From contig NW_026516214.1 in assembly GCF_025602895.1 (NCBI RefSeq), forward strand, positions 186,001 to 250,000: a stretch of DNA of 64,000 nucleotides. The letters run 5' to 3'. The stretch is from Polychytrium aggregatum. Lineage: Eukaryota > Chytridiomycota > Chytridiomycetes > Polychytriales. Both the position numbers and the translations under genes were made by a program. Below are positions 35,629-47,214 of this stretch, one piece after another; position 1 is the stretch's first letter; each line of letters begins with the position of its first letter. The notes beneath the pieces are model-generated. The model was given only the letters and a program-made list of their open reading frames with translations. It did not search any database and was not told the DNA's origin.

Positions 35629-36631
35629 CTACAGGAAATAGTCGGGAGCAGGTTTCTTTGCGGGTATCGCGCGCGCTTCCTGAAGGCATTGAACGGCCGG
35701 GTGTCGATCCATTGGCAAGGAGAAATGCATATGTCGACAGGAGTCAGCCAGTCGCAGAGAGCCACATCAATTCAGTTCCAAGTTCCGGAAATGGAGTCCC
35801 AGGTACCCAGCAGGCTTGGACTGTGGTCGTGCGGGGCGGGGGTGGTTTCTCCCGATGTGTGTCATGGCTACAAATGCCACGCCGTACCTGCGGGGCTGCC
35901 TCAAAGAGCTTGTAATTCTTGTTGAGGTGCTCATCGAACTCCAAGATTGCAGCGACGTTCCCGCATCTATGCGCAGCAGTCAAAAGGGCATCAGAAAGGC
36001 CATCCGAGGGTGATGGAGCCGAGTCCAGTGCGAAAGTGGCTGCACACGCTGGTGCCCTGGATCCGGCAGTCACAAGCACACCGAGGCCAGGCTCGAGCGC
36101 ATATACATCGCCATTGCTCGTAAGTGAAGTGTCCGCATACCTGTAGCAGTAATTTGGCGCTGACCACACCGTAACGATGGTATCCTTAAACATAAGCTTG
36201 TATCCTTCCATGACGAGCTGATGCGCTCTCGCGATTAACTCGAGATTGTTGGTGTGAAGGAACTGAGCATCGGCGAAGAGATCTGAATCAGGCGTCGTCT
36301 GGTCGCTTGCCATTGATGTAGCAGGCCCATCAGGATATGGCACGACGCTGTAGGAGCCTCAGAACACAATCCGAACCTGGCCCACGACATCGCCTCCAAA
36401 GAGGTAGCCGGCTCCTCTGGGACTGAGGCCCCATCCTTCGATCTCCTCGGGATCGGACCACAGCAGGTCGCACATGGCGCCATCGTGGGGAACCTCCTGC
36501 TTCCGGTCTATTGTTCTGATCTGCAGTCAGCGGTTGTGCCAAGGTGCAACCGGTGGTTAGCCTGAGAAACTGCGTGATAACGAGCATTGAACGACATGCG
36601 CTTTTCCATCTGGAAGTCACACACCCCTCTC

Positions 36632-36668
<37 letters not shown>

Positions 36669-37950
36669 TTGTACGACTGCCATGCATTACTTGATCCAGA
36701 GTTGTTATCGATGGCGAAAGACCGCCATGGACACAAAAGATCTTGTCATCAATGATGGCCGAGAGACTTAGATAGTCAAAGATTTCGCAGCAGTAGCGCC
36801 AGACGTTGACCGAGCCGTATTTGCGGAGACACTCGTCGTAGAATCCGTAGACTTGGGTGATCTGCCGGCTTTCGTGGTTGCCACGGATCAGCGTCATCCG
36901 ATCAGGATACCGCACCTAGCATCGCCGTCAGTGATGGGAGCGGGAACGACTTAGACATGAGACATGGCAAGGCCGGAATTCCCACCACCCTGTGATCAGA
37001 TCGGCCCGGGAGCACCATTTCCATGTAGCGATGGCCGCTGCCCGCCGTTCAATCTCGCAGAGCAGTCGAAGGAGTCATCCGAGGCCCCCTTGCTCCAGTT
37101 CAAAACACTTTACCTTCAGCGCCAGCAGCAGCAGAAATGTTTCGACACTGTAGAAGCCGCGATCCACAAAGTCACCCATGAATAGGTAGTTGGTGTCGGG
37201 GCACTTGCCGCCGACTTTGAATAGCTCCTTGAGATCGTAGAATTGGCCATGGATGTCGCCGCAGATCTGCAGTGGTTCCCCCACGCAGAGATTCGGAAAG
37301 GCAGGGCCGGGAGAATCGCATATTTGGTGAATCCACGAGCGTCAAATCAGCCGAGCGAATCGATCAGGAGCCGGAGCCATCAGCAAGACCACCCGGATTC
37401 CGGTCAAAGCGATCCGCCAGAGAAGTGGGCGAGCAAATGAGCCGAACCATCCGAGGATTGCAGGCGGACACACGGCCAGGCGAAAGGACGGAGCCCCGGA
37501 GCCATTTGCGCAAGGCATTTGACTGACTGCACAATTAACAGTACCGTGACAGGAGCAGCGATTCTCTGGACATTGCTTTCCTCCACCAGGATCTCTCGGG
37601 CTCTATTGCATAGTTCCTTGACCTCGCTTTCCTTGATGATCTCGCATCGCCGAAGTTGCTCGATTTGTCTGTGCGCGGAGCGGGCGGCGGAGGGCCCACC
37701 CGATGGCGATCGTGATTACACCAGATTCGAGGGCCGTTGGCGTCGGCGTGAGCGCAGGCGTGGGCGAGTTTCCGGACGAGTGAATGGCATGAACAACGTC
37801 AAGACGATCCAGGACCAAGACCAACACAGGAGCGGGAGGAACAAGAGCGGACGCTGTCCGCTCAGTCGAGGCGGCCCGTCGGCTGCCTCGGATGATCCGC
37901 AATCACAGCAGTGCATCAGACCACACCCACCTGTCCAGATCGCTCCCCAT
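35629..37950 (-). CDS. PPP4C: Serine/threonine protein phosphatase 4 catalytic subunit
   Basis: PP2A-like metallophosphatase (yeast Pph3) acting in DNA-damage recovery. Eight exons: 37950-37931, 37668-37545, 37266-37114, 36915-36691, 36520-36377, 36262-36141, 35966-35888, 35679-35629; all in phase, 305 residues (human 307). The protein starts [16 protein letters not shown] and carries [55 protein letters not shown] and a final APDYFL. Metal ligands (GDxHG, GDxVDRG, GNHE) and the C-terminal DYFL used for regulatory-subunit binding and methylation are present. [19 protein letters not shown] and [11 protein letters not shown] separate PP4 from PP2A and PP6. Reading through the last intron hides the final exon, so the DYFL tail is easily missed. 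A (CT)n run near 36640-36666 lies in the fourth intron. Divergent from MOZART1. Confidence 0.96.
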
Positions 37951-38380
37951 GATCGTCGAAGGAGCCGCCAGGAACAGGAATGCAGTGGCCGCTTGCTCAG
38001 ATGAAAGACCAGAGGGATGATGCGTTGGGCCGCCTGGCAGCAGGACAGGCGAGAGCGTGCGAGCAGCGAGGAGCGCACGAGAGCGCAGCGAGAGCAGATA
38101 GCGACGGCAGGCAAGGCGCAAGCGGCGCAAGAGGCAAGGGGTCTTGTCTCTTTCCAAGCCGGATCGATCCGGCGCCATCTCGGCGAGAGCAGGCGAGAGC
38201 AGGCGAGGACGCCCTCGCTCTTGGGGGATCGGTCTCGGCCTTCGATCCCGATCGCTCTGCGAACAACCAGGCATCGTCACCTCTCAGTCGATCGATCGAT
38301 ATCCCACTAGCACCACCCTGCGGCCACTTGGATTTGCTTTCCGGAACACCCACCATCGACCCATCGAGTGCAGCCGCAGC
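37951..38380. promoter_or_regulatory. Shared divergent promoter, PP4C / MOZART1
   Basis: 430 bp between divergent starts, including GAGAGCAGGC-type repeats near 38180-38205. No named element recognised. Confidence 0.5.
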
Positions 38381-38596
38381 ATGGACGAGCCGTCGATCAA
38401 AGAAGCCCGCGAGACTATGGACATTCTGTACGAGATCTCCCAGCTGCTCAACACCGGGCTTGACCGAAAGTCTCTTGGTCTGTGTCTTTCGCTCTGCGAA
38501 AGCGGAGTCAATCCCGAGGCTCTTGCGGCCGTCATCAAGGATCTGAGACGAGAGGGTGCATCCGAAGCGACCGCTCCCTCTGGATCAAGGCCTTGA
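38381..38596 (+). CDS. MZT1: Mitotic-spindle organizing protein 1 (MOZART1)
   Basis: Tiny single-exon gene, 71 residues. MOZART1 binds the N-termini of gamma-tubulin complex proteins and recruits the complex to spindle pole bodies or centrosomes. The core [20 protein letters not shown] / [20 protein letters not shown] is almost continuous with the human and plant proteins (RETMDVLLEISRILNTGLD, CEQGINPEALSSVIKELR). The ATG opening [11 protein letters not shown] is used; its length fits the family (70-85 residues). The short C-terminus ([14 protein letters not shown]) is variable in the family. Confidence 0.95.
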   Translation: MDEPSIKEARETMDILYEISQLLNTGLDRKSLGLCLSLCESGVNPEALAAVIKDLRREGASEATAPSGSRP

Positions 38597-39106
38597 AGTA
38601 TCAATCCAGTCCACCGTTCTGCAACCGGATAGTGTCGGCTATCCCGGCCTGTCCCTTTCCACGCCATCTGTCGGCCCACACGCTGGTCGTGCTGTCCCTC
38701 GTCGGTACGGCGGCGCTGTCGCTTGCCGCATCCAAGTCTGTTCTCGCATACCACACCATGAGCAGGACTGCCCAAGGCTGATTCCTGGTGCTGGAAAGAT
38801 GTGGGCTGTGGACGTGCGAATTCAAGCAGTCCTGACTTGGTCCTCACCCTGTCCGCGCGCCGGGCCAATATATTGGAATGCGCATGCATTTTTGACTGAA
38901 GCAGTCTCAGCTGGAGCATCGATGCGGATGAGTGCGAGTTTCACTGCAAGCACCCCGGGTTGCATTTACTCGAAACCCTTCAACTGCTCAGCCAACACGG
39001 AGGTCAAGCGGACATACGAAAACAATCAGGATCCGTCATGGCGCAGAGCAGCGAGAGCGTATTCCTTCGGGAACAGTGACTGCTGACGATTCGTGTGGCA
39101 GCGCCG
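38597..39106. other. Intergenic, convergent 3' ends
   Basis: 510 bp between MOZART1 (+) and the GYP1-like gene (-). I see no supported gene, repeat or RNA. Confidence 0.6.
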
Positions 39107-41935
39107 CTATGAGTTGGTTGCACCCGTGCCAGACAGATGATTCGGCGAGTTATGGAAGAGCGCCTTCCACATGAACGCCTCCGAGAGCAGGAGCTCAATG
39201 TCTTTATCGTCCCATTCGCTTGTCGGAGGATTTTGCAGGAACATCATGATATCCTGTGGAGGACGATGAGGACGTTCGTGAGTATCGCAAGTGCACCGAG
39301 AGGTATGGGACATGTATCGTCGCCACAGCCAAGCGTTGGGGAAACATGGGCCATACCGGGAAATCCATCTTCTTGAGCTGGTCCTTCCATTTGATCAGGA
39401 ATGCTGCACAGACATAGATGTGGAACTCCGAGAATCCGTCGGCGCCTTCGGCCTGGGTTGCCATAGATCGGTCCCTTGCGTTAGCGACCGCTTTCGACAT
39501 CGGCAAAGATGTGCGTCCTCCAGATCCCGGACTCACTCGAAAGGAGACGAGAGGGCAGACGCACCTGGTAAGAGTCCCACATCCGGATCGTATTCTTGAG
39601 CGATATCTCTCGCATCAGAAGGCAGTTCATCCACCGGAATGAAAACTGTACAAACTTGACTTCGTGCTGTTGAAAATGGTTGTAGAGCGGCGCTGGTGGG
39701 GAGATGAATCGGCACCGGGGGGGAGATTCAGGCACAGGACTCAGCCAGGTGTCCTTGGCGCTCGCGGTCGACCGAGCTTTCCTTTCTTCCAATACATCAT
39801 CTGGTCTAAACAACAGCTTGTCTCGTCGCCCTACCGTCGATGCGGCTGATCAACTCTGCCAGTCGGGTCATCTGTCGCTGAATGCCTGGCTGTCCGTGCG
39901 TATAGTTATCCTACACATACGAGCGACAGTCAGTCAAGAATCGGCGCGAGCTGCAAAACAGATAACCGTATCGGTCCTATGTTGCCGGTTCCTCAGGGCC
40001 AGTACGGCCACCTTGAGCACTCGGTGGCTCCCAGTAGTCCCTCTCGCCTCTCAAATAGACCTTGGTTATGGCAAGCGCATTTTCGCATTGACTCACCTGA
40101 ATGCCGTCCAGGAGCTTTGTCAAGCACCAAAAGCAGTCCGCCTCAACTTCCGTCAGGGTTTCCGGCTTGATCTTGGAGACATCGGTCTTCTCGACATCTC
40201 CCGCTGTGTCGATAAACCAACGAGGATGGTCCGGCAGTCAGCGCATCGGTCGTGGGATGCAAAATACCTCCTTGCCGCCGTGTCCACTGTGGCAGGCGAT
40301 CGACGAGTACGAAGTGACGCAACGCAAGACAACACGAGCCGCTCGGGTCGGCTTCCAGGACGCATCGGATACCCACAGACATAGGATTGTAGATAGACTT
40401 GGAAGAACGGGGTGACGAGGTCGTTGATGCCCTGTACGTAGCCACTGGCGGGGTGTCGGATGGCCCAACAGTACAAAATCCTCTCTAGCGCCTGTAAGAA
40501 GCATACCGAATAAGCACATGTCGTTCCAGGTCATTCGCTGCCATCTCCATCAGCATCGACATCGGCATCGCCTTGTAGTGCTCATGATGAAGACGGCCGC
40601 ACCTCTTGGATAGCTGTGCTCTGATATAACGGAATCGTTGCGTTGGTCCGCTGGACATCGATGTGGATCTAAGTGACCAAGATTCATGGAGTGAGTGTCG
40701 AAAGAGAGCGATGTTGCTTGAGCGAACCTGCGGGTCCCAAGCACCCGCCCCGAACCCGCATGGCAAGAGCTTATTCTCGTACCTGATGTAATAGCGATTG
40801 GTCCAGTCCGGCTTTGCCACGACCAAACGACTGGGCCACCGACTCCTCGTACTCCTTTCTCTTCCTCGTGAGGGTGGCTTCTCTCCGATCGGAATTACAC
40901 GGGAGGTAGTTCTGTGCAGCATTCGCAACAAATGCATGAGCATGCAGGTATGCAGCACTGACCGGCGAGCGACTCTTCGATCGGGCCGGCCCCGCAGCCA
41001 GGCTCGCAGCTCGGCTCGCGGCCCGGAATACAATACCATCAACAGCTTCCAGACAGTAGGCCGGATCTCCTCGGGTATGCCCATCCAGCTGAGTTTTCGT
41101 AATTGGTCTGCATACACACCAAAGATGTGGTTAGTGCCAGACGCCGCGACCTTCGCCGCACAGCAATCGACGTCGTCCGATCAGAGCAGCAGCAAATCGT
41201 GCTTCAACGCACCAAGATCAATATTTGGCTGCTCGAGAAGGGTCCGGAACTTGGCATAGCGTATCTGCATGCTGTTTAGCTTTGCGATCTCGCCAAGCAT
41301 CTTGGACTCCTCTGACCGCAAGATTCCGATATTGAAGCAGGTCGGACGTCAGCGCACATCGATCGATTGGTGCGGTCGTTCGTCAAGTCACGCCGAGGCA
41401 GCGATCCATGCAACCGAGATAGGATAGTTGTGGTGGTACCAGAGATATTGCGAGAATAAGGGGTGTCGCGTTGCGATGGCGAATGATGATGCCGATTGTC
41501 GAGTTAATATCATCGTAAATCGCCAGCTGCCGGGTGTCCGGCATTGTACATCGAGTAGCGGACCGCAGGGGATCGGGGAGATGCCGCATGCCCACCTTCG
41601 GTCATTGGACTGCCCTTCTTTGGAGAGTTGTCTATGCTGCTCCTGAGAGCGTTCGATGATCCAGCATGGCTGGGATTCTTGCTCATATCGGCCAGCCCAC
41701 CTCCAACCATCTTTGGATCGGTTTTGCGGACTTCGATCTTTGAGTCCCACTCGTCGTCGGTAGCAGAGAGAAATGCAGCAAACTCTCTGGAGCTCTTGTC
41801 GGCTTTGCTGTTGCTATAGGCCGGTTCGGCAAGATGCGGAGCGCCTCTGAGCAGCCAGCGGGACAGAGAGCGAGAGAGGGAGATCAGCGAAGGATGTGGA
41901 TCGGCGATGACGATCAGGTTGATCAGCACAGACAT
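39107..41935 (-). CDS. GYP1: TBC-domain Rab GTPase-activating protein, GYP1/TBC1D22 type (5' end unresolved)
   Basis: RabGAP for Golgi Rabs. Exons in phase from 41596 downwards: (upstream)-41596, 41311-41213, 41107-41037, 40911-40783, 40668-40603, 40491-40377, 40203-40097, 39910-39835, 39692-39565, 39452-39357, 39253-39107. The TBC domain opens with LRKLSWMGIPEEIRPTVWKLL, whose IRP carries the arginine finger. NYLPCNSDRREATLTRKRKEY, RHPASGYVQGINDLVTPFF (glutamine finger in YVQG), CFWCLTKLLDGIQDNYTHGQPG, FVQFSFRWMNCLLMRE, and WDDKDIELLLSEAF follow. The family's TSDAWD-type N-terminal motif appears as FLSATDDEWDSKIE. The true start is not clear: frames are open to 42052, and the in-frame ATG at 41935 is only a placeholder. 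Confidence 0.9.
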
Positions 41936-43678
41936 CCTCGGACCAGACCAGCCCTGGTTGTGTACTGCCATTCTTCTCCAGTTGCACACAATCGGAGGGA
42001 CTGGTCCTCGGAAACTGGTCAACCGATATGCCGCTGTACCTGCTGCGATCAAATAATGTGCGGAGCATCAATATCACAACCGGCAGTGCCCGGGCAACCG
42101 AATGGGACGAACAGATCACAGCGGCAGATATCCGAGGAAGGACGAGAGAGAATTTAGATGACAGCCTGTTAACCCGGAGCTTGCAGACCCCGGAGCCGAG
42201 AGGCCCAGCGGAGGCGGAATGACCAAAGCAACCAGGGCCTTTCAACCATCTCCATCCCTCCCTCCATTCCTGGCACTTTCTCTGCATCCCGCCAGGGAGA
42301 CCGAGCCGCCGCCGCTGCCGGGAGCACTCATACACAGTAACGATTCTGCACAGCATAGCCGGGCAGTATGGCCGCTGCGACAGAAGCCCACCTTGCTCCA
42401 AGGATTCCAGCGCCGAGGCCGATTCCAGAATGCGAGCTAGTGCCCTTGGAAGGAGCAGTCGTGGAAGTGATTCTGCGCAAGCCCCAGACAACGAGGTGAT
42501 CAGATTCATGCTCCTCTTCAGCCGAGGGCCGATGGGCTTGACAGCATCCACATCAGCGAGACCCACAGCGTCTGCGCTCAGGGTACGTACTTTCCAGGGA
42601 GATGAAGACTGTTCTTGAACCAGGTTGTCTTCCTGAACGTATGGGCCACAGAATCAGACAGCAGAGTTGAGGCAGCAGAGCCGAGGCAGCAGGGTCGAGG
42701 CAGCAAAGAGAGACGAGGATTGTTAGCGCCGATCCCAGCGACCTGGTGTAATCGTCACCCTGCTAGTCTCTGCAGGTGCGTTGCCAGCATGCGAACAGGT
42801 TCTGATGTCATCGGGAGTGGGATGTCGGGCGGATGCGACGATGCAACGAAGCCCTCGATGTGCTGGCGGTATACATGAAACAACGCCCAACTTGAAGGCA
42901 GACGGCGAGCAACGATGATGCCCAATGGAAATCAGCAAGTGCCGTCTTGCGTTACTTGGATGTGGTGTCGGGATGGGCTTCTGAACGAGAACGACGAAGG
43001 ATGGTATCCCCTCGCAGGAGCCGTGCTGCTCGATGTGTCGACGCAACTCTCCAAATGGGCAAGTCTGAGCCAGCATCGACCAAGAGTCTTCGCTGCAGCG
43101 CACACAATGGGTCTCGGCCGTGAAGTCCTCCAATCACCCCAGCCGCCTCCACCAACGGCTTGGCCATATTGTGGCTGTTGGACCAGAGTTGCTGCTATCG
43201 TCTTGGGTGCTGCTTGGGTGGACGACTGGTAGGGATCGCAGGGGGCAAGACCATGCGGGCACAATCGGGCCGATTTGCTCGAGGCAGAACCGGGGCCAGG
43301 TCAGACGGACGAGAGACAAGCGTCGCAGCGGATTTACCTCGAAGAAGCTGCGGCGTTGGGATCATCGGTAATCATGTCAGGCATTGCGCTGTTGGCGGCG
43401 AGTTGACGAGCATCAAAGCCTGCAGACATGCAAGCGCGAGGAGGGCGACGACTCGGGCGGGCCAGCGTGGCCAGCGTGGCGAGGCTGGACTGACTCGATT
43501 CCCATGCAGCCAGATGCACCGGGGATGCACTGGGATGCACCGGGGATGCATAGGGGCAGCCGCATCCAGGCTCGAGCATGGCATGTGCGGGCTCGACTAC
43601 CCCACTCGCATCTCGCCCTCCCTCAAGCCCGGCGCTTCGCTATACACATCGGACTGTATTTGTGCCCCGCAGTCGAAT
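41936..43678. other. Unresolved stretch, possibly a fast-evolving multi-exon gene (-)
   Basis: About 1.7 kb between the GYP1-like and SNF8 genes. On the minus strand a hydrophobic, signal-like segment (VVALLALACLQALMLVNSPP) lies near 43440. An exon-like piece ending TCTTCGAG|GTAAAT at about 43334 joins in phase to SKSARLCPHGLAPCDPYQSS. Further down, a glycine-zipper-like GIGLGAGILGA and AAAILPGY lie near 42400. These pieces could be one small gene, but I could not join them convincingly and recognise no family. A GATGCACCGGG repeat lies near 43515-43555. A 250-codon open frame at 41814-42566 has no recognisable features. Confidence 0.3.
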
Positions 43679-45133
43679 CTACAGCCCACCAAACAGCCCA
43701 GACACCCAATACTGGGCGGGCTGGGCCTGCTCGTCGACCCAACAGATCCCATCTCGCAGCAGCTCGTCCTGTTTGAGCAGAGGAGATTCGGGATGAGTGC
43801 TTGCTCACGACAGAGTGCCCGGCGGACATCTCAGCAAGCTCGAACGGGCATTGGACGATCTGCGGCTTCACGCCGGATTTCTGGATGTATGAGGGCTGCT
43901 GAGGCAACTCACCAAAGCCTGCTGGACTCGCTGCGTTTCCCATCCCAGTGTGCTGGCTGCCTCGGCCGCGGTTGTGAACTGCCCCATCTGCAAATGCCGG
44001 GTCGGTGTCAGTAGATCCGGAGATGCGAGCCAAGCGCAAGCATGGGTCCGATGGGTGCATCATACAAACCACCAAGAGAAGCGTGCCCAGGTCCGAGTTC
44101 AGCTCTTTGGGCACACTGATGACAACTCGCTTGCCGCCAACAGTCACAATGTCGAACCCGCTGCCCAAAGCCGCCATGCTCTTGATGCTCTGGAGAATGT
44201 CATCTCTAAATGAGGTTGCGACGACGACGAGGAGGTGAAGATGGTCAACGACGGAGAGCAATGCCATCCAATGCTATCCAATGCTATCCAATGCTATCCA
44301 ATCCCATCCAATGCTATCCAATGCTATCCAATGCTATCCAATGCTATCCAGCGGCTGCGATGTGAACGTACTCCGAGATGGGCTGGGAGGACTTGCCCCG
44401 AGTCCTCTCCACCAACCGTTTGAGTTCGGTCAATTCGATGACACCGCCATTCTTCTCGCGAGTCGCCAGGCAGCACTCGGCTATTTGGATGCCGAGCTCA
44501 TAGTAAAAGTCGCCAAACCCAAGCATTTCTGTCCAGAACCCCTTCTTTGCTGTCGGAGAGTCAGCAAGCGGCATGTTAACCCACGGGGGCACCAAGGGCA
44601 GCAGCATGATTCCGGCTGCTCAACCCGCTCGCCACCAACCGGCCGGCGATTATCGCTGGCAACGGCGAGCCATTCATCCAGGCAGACACCGTACATGCAA
44701 GCGGATCGACACCGATGTTGTTGCACATTCGTTGAAACTGGGCGCGGAATATGGGGTCTCTCTGGATGTCGGATCGGTGTTTGACTGCAAATGCTTCGAG
44801 GTGGGTCTTGAACGAGGCAAGTTGGGCCTGGAGCTGGTGAACCGTCGTGTGAGCGTAGAGTGCGATGCTCCAGATAGCCAGTGCGTCATGCTTCAGATTG
44901 CCCGGTGTGTCGGCCTCGCAGAGCCTACCTGCTCGAGCTGCTGGACAGCCAGCGCATTGCCGGCGTCCCGGAAAGCCTCCTGAAGATGTGGGAGGGAGGA
45001 AGAGTCGATCAGAGCAACCGCATTAGACACACAGAGCCCCGATGGGCATCGGCAGCAGAGTCGAGCGAACGGCGACCCTCACCCGCTCCTGCGTCTGCCG
45101 CTGGAGGCCGCTGATGCCGATCCGCCTGGACAT
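43679..45133 (-). CDS. SNF8: ESCRT-II subunit SNF8/VPS22 (EAP30)
   Basis: Core of ESCRT-II, which bridges ESCRT-I and ESCRT-III during multivesicular-body sorting. Seven exons: 45133-45083, 44979-44929, 44833-44695, 44549-44372, 44205-44073, 43987-43913, 43768-43679; all in phase, 238 residues (human 258). It starts MSRRIGISGLQRQ, as usual for the family (M.RR.GI..L). Further landmarks are EAFRDAGNALAVQQLEQLQAQL in the helical hairpin, FRAQFQRMCNNIGVDPLA, KKGFWTEMLGFGDFYYELGIQ, two winged-helix units (ALGSGFDIVTVGGKRVVISVP), and the ending DGICWVDEQ...QYWVSGLF. The tail is slightly short. Intron 4 is largely a perfect 10-bp repeat. Confidence 0.95.
44261..44350. repeat. 10-bp minisatellite (ATGCTATCCA x9) in SNF8 intron 4
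   Basis: Nine head-to-tail 10-bp units; seven are exactly ATGCTATCCA, and two vary (ATGCCATCCA, ATCCCATCCA). It lies wholly in the intron 44206-44371 of the SNF8 gene. A read-through of it gives a spurious NAIQCYPMLS repeat peptide. Confidence 0.95.
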
Positions 45134-45526
45134 TGTTGATGAGGAGAGAGCAGGTTGCAGCAAGAGCGCCGCGCCCGCACAACTGACATGCGCGATTCGA
45201 TCCCAGTGCCGACAATGCCGGATCACTGCAACCTGGCGAATCACAGATCATATGTCCGGGAAGCGCCCCGCTTTCTCCTGGATATGGTGCACATCTCTTT
45301 GGGCCTGGCTGCAGCACGGATGTGTGGATCTTGCCGCAACGAGAAGGTCTCTCGTTTGGTCTCGATACGCTGTATCAAGAGTGGATCGAGACCAAGATAC
45401 ATATATACGACTTCACAGTCGAGGGTGCTGCAGTTACATTCCCGACAGGCTGGTCGGGCAGATAGGAGCAAGTTGCTAGAAGCGAGAAACGACAGAGTCA
45501 TCCCTGGCACAGGTTGCTGGCTCGGA
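45134..45526. other. Intergenic, upstream of SNF8
   Basis: 393 bp, promoter of SNF8 and 3' flank of the next minus-strand gene; nothing further seen. Confidence 0.5.
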
Positions 45527-46537
45527 CTACTGTTTAGTCTTGGGAGCCTCCGAGGCCTCAGGGATGCCGACGCATATGTCAATTGGGTTAGACGTTCGAT
45601 AGCTTGGCAGAGAACCGAGATTGTCTGGGAGGTGACTCATCTGGACAGTAATTGGCTGGCTGGAGAAAGGATTGCCGGCTTGCATATTGTATTGTCCCGT
45701 AGCCTGTGAATACAGGCGAATACGAGGGTATGAGCACGATACATCGGCGGCGAGAGCAAAAGTCGCAATTTGCCCCTGAGAGCCAGCAGATGCTTACGTT
45801 GATGGGCATGTAAGTGCCATATGCCCTCGACGACTCGGGCGGTTGCTGCACCGGGAACTGGCTGGGCAAACGATACGGAGGAGGACTTGCTTGAATATCT
45901 TGCAGCGGGGATAGAGTTGCTCCGAGGGAAGCGCTCTGGTCGTTTTGGAGTGTCGCAGAAGCATCAGGCTCGGTGGGGCTGGCGATGGCTGCCATTGGAT
46001 AGGCTTCGTTCTGTCTCTTGTTTCGGGATTTGAATATGTACCGGAGCACCACCCCGCCTACGGCCAGGGCGAGGGCTGCGGCAGATCGTTGCAGGGTCGG
46101 GTTCATAGAATTGCGCAGGGGATATGGATATGATCCAGAGCATGGATGTGAAGGTCTCGAGACACAGCAAGTACACGATGCTGCTGACCAGAGCAATGCC
46201 GATGGTGCGCAAGGCTGCCTGACGGAGAGCATTGTTGGCGAAACAACCCCCATCTCCGCGAGAAGCCATATCATGGCAGCGCAAAACAGCCCATATCGCG
46301 ACAGTGCAAAACAACCTAACTTACCGACCAGACCACCGATGATGCCGGTGATCAAACCGACGAGAGTGGCGGAGCGGAGTCGAGCAAAGTAGGGCCTCGT
46401 CGATAATCTATATAGAATGTACCCGATTCGCTTCCATCTATATTGCAGGTTGAGTTCAAGGTTACCGAAACAGCAAGCTGACAGTTGTTGCACTGTGGGT
46501 CAGGGCATCCGTAGTTGGGGCTGCAATACACCAACAT
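45527..46537 (-). CDS. Uncharacterised membrane protein with PPPY-containing cytoplasmic tail (model partial)
   Basis: No family recognised. Two 3' exons are firm: the last is 45703-45527 (58 residues, ends EAPKTKQ), joined in frame to one ending at 45798 (...YGTYMPIN). That tail is Pro/Gln-rich and contains SPPPYRLPS, a PPxY motif of the kind bound by WW domains of Rsp5/NEDD4 ligases. Upstream, in different frames, are a transmembrane-like AALALAVGGVVLRYIFKSRNKR with basic stop-transfer and a second hydrophobic pair (VGLITGIIGGLV, IALVSSIVYLLCL). Furthest upstream is a Cys-rich piece, VYCSPNYGCPDPQCNNCQL, that would be extracytoplasmic. The introns linking these pieces are not settled and the start at 46537 is provisional. 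One reading is a surface or endomembrane protein whose trafficking is controlled by ubiquitin ligase binding. Confidence 0.4.
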
Positions 46538-47214
46538 CGCTTCGTTTGGGGCTGCGGCCGGCGTCAACCGCCAAGACCGCAACGAAAGCCGTGCAAGTCC
46601 TGTGGCGAGGATTGCGGGCGTTTACAGCGAATCAATTTTGTAACGGGACATTTACGCACGGATGGCTTGTGGATCGGTTGATGCCGATCGATCCGGCTGA
46701 ACGGCTTTGATCTGTACCCAAACCAGCGATATTGTGCTTTGCTCTGTGTCTTCCTCCCCCATTTGAGATCTGTCTTCTTGCTGAATTGCAGTGGCTGCAT
46801 CTGCAGCGACTCGCTATTTCGACCCCCTGTACGATACGGCGCGGCTGCTGTCGAAGGCCGGGTGAACACCTCGCCGAGCCGTCCTTTGCACAGGGGTGGT
46901 CGGCGCCCGTGTGACCCCCCACAGTGTACAACGAAATGCCTTTCCGGTTCGCCGGCTGTCCCTCGTCTTTCCCGTGGCAGCATCGCGGACAAATGCTCTT
47001 TCCCTGCAGCACAAACAAAGCGTTGGGGCGCTCGCCTCCCAGCCTCCTTCCAGCCGACGCTCTTGTGTTTGGGTTGGTGCTGGTCATGCCCCCCCGCGGC
47101 GATTTTGGTGCTCAGATGGGCTTTTGCTGGGGGCAAACCAAGCGATCCTCAAAAGCCGGTGCTGTCCCGCTCGTCCTGCCCGTCCCGTACGCTGTCCCGC
47201 CTGCCCTCGCCAAG
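46538..47214. promoter_or_regulatory. Intergenic between divergent genes
   Basis: About 680 bp upstream of the amidase start (+) and of the uncertain membrane gene (-). Overlapping open frames on both strands have no motif or splice support. Confidence 0.45.

Noticed and set aside
41814-42566. 250-codon minus-strand open frame (MGLADVDAVKPIGPRLK...) as the GYP1 N-terminus
   Set aside because: It is in a different frame from the conserved FLSATDDEWDSKIE exon and no donor/acceptor pair joins them convincingly. It contains no TBC1D22-like motif.
45588-46493. 301-codon open frame read as one continuous membrane protein
   Set aside because: Clear GTAAGT and GTAAGC donors interrupt it, and hydrophobic segments in other frames fit better, so it is an exon/intron read-through.
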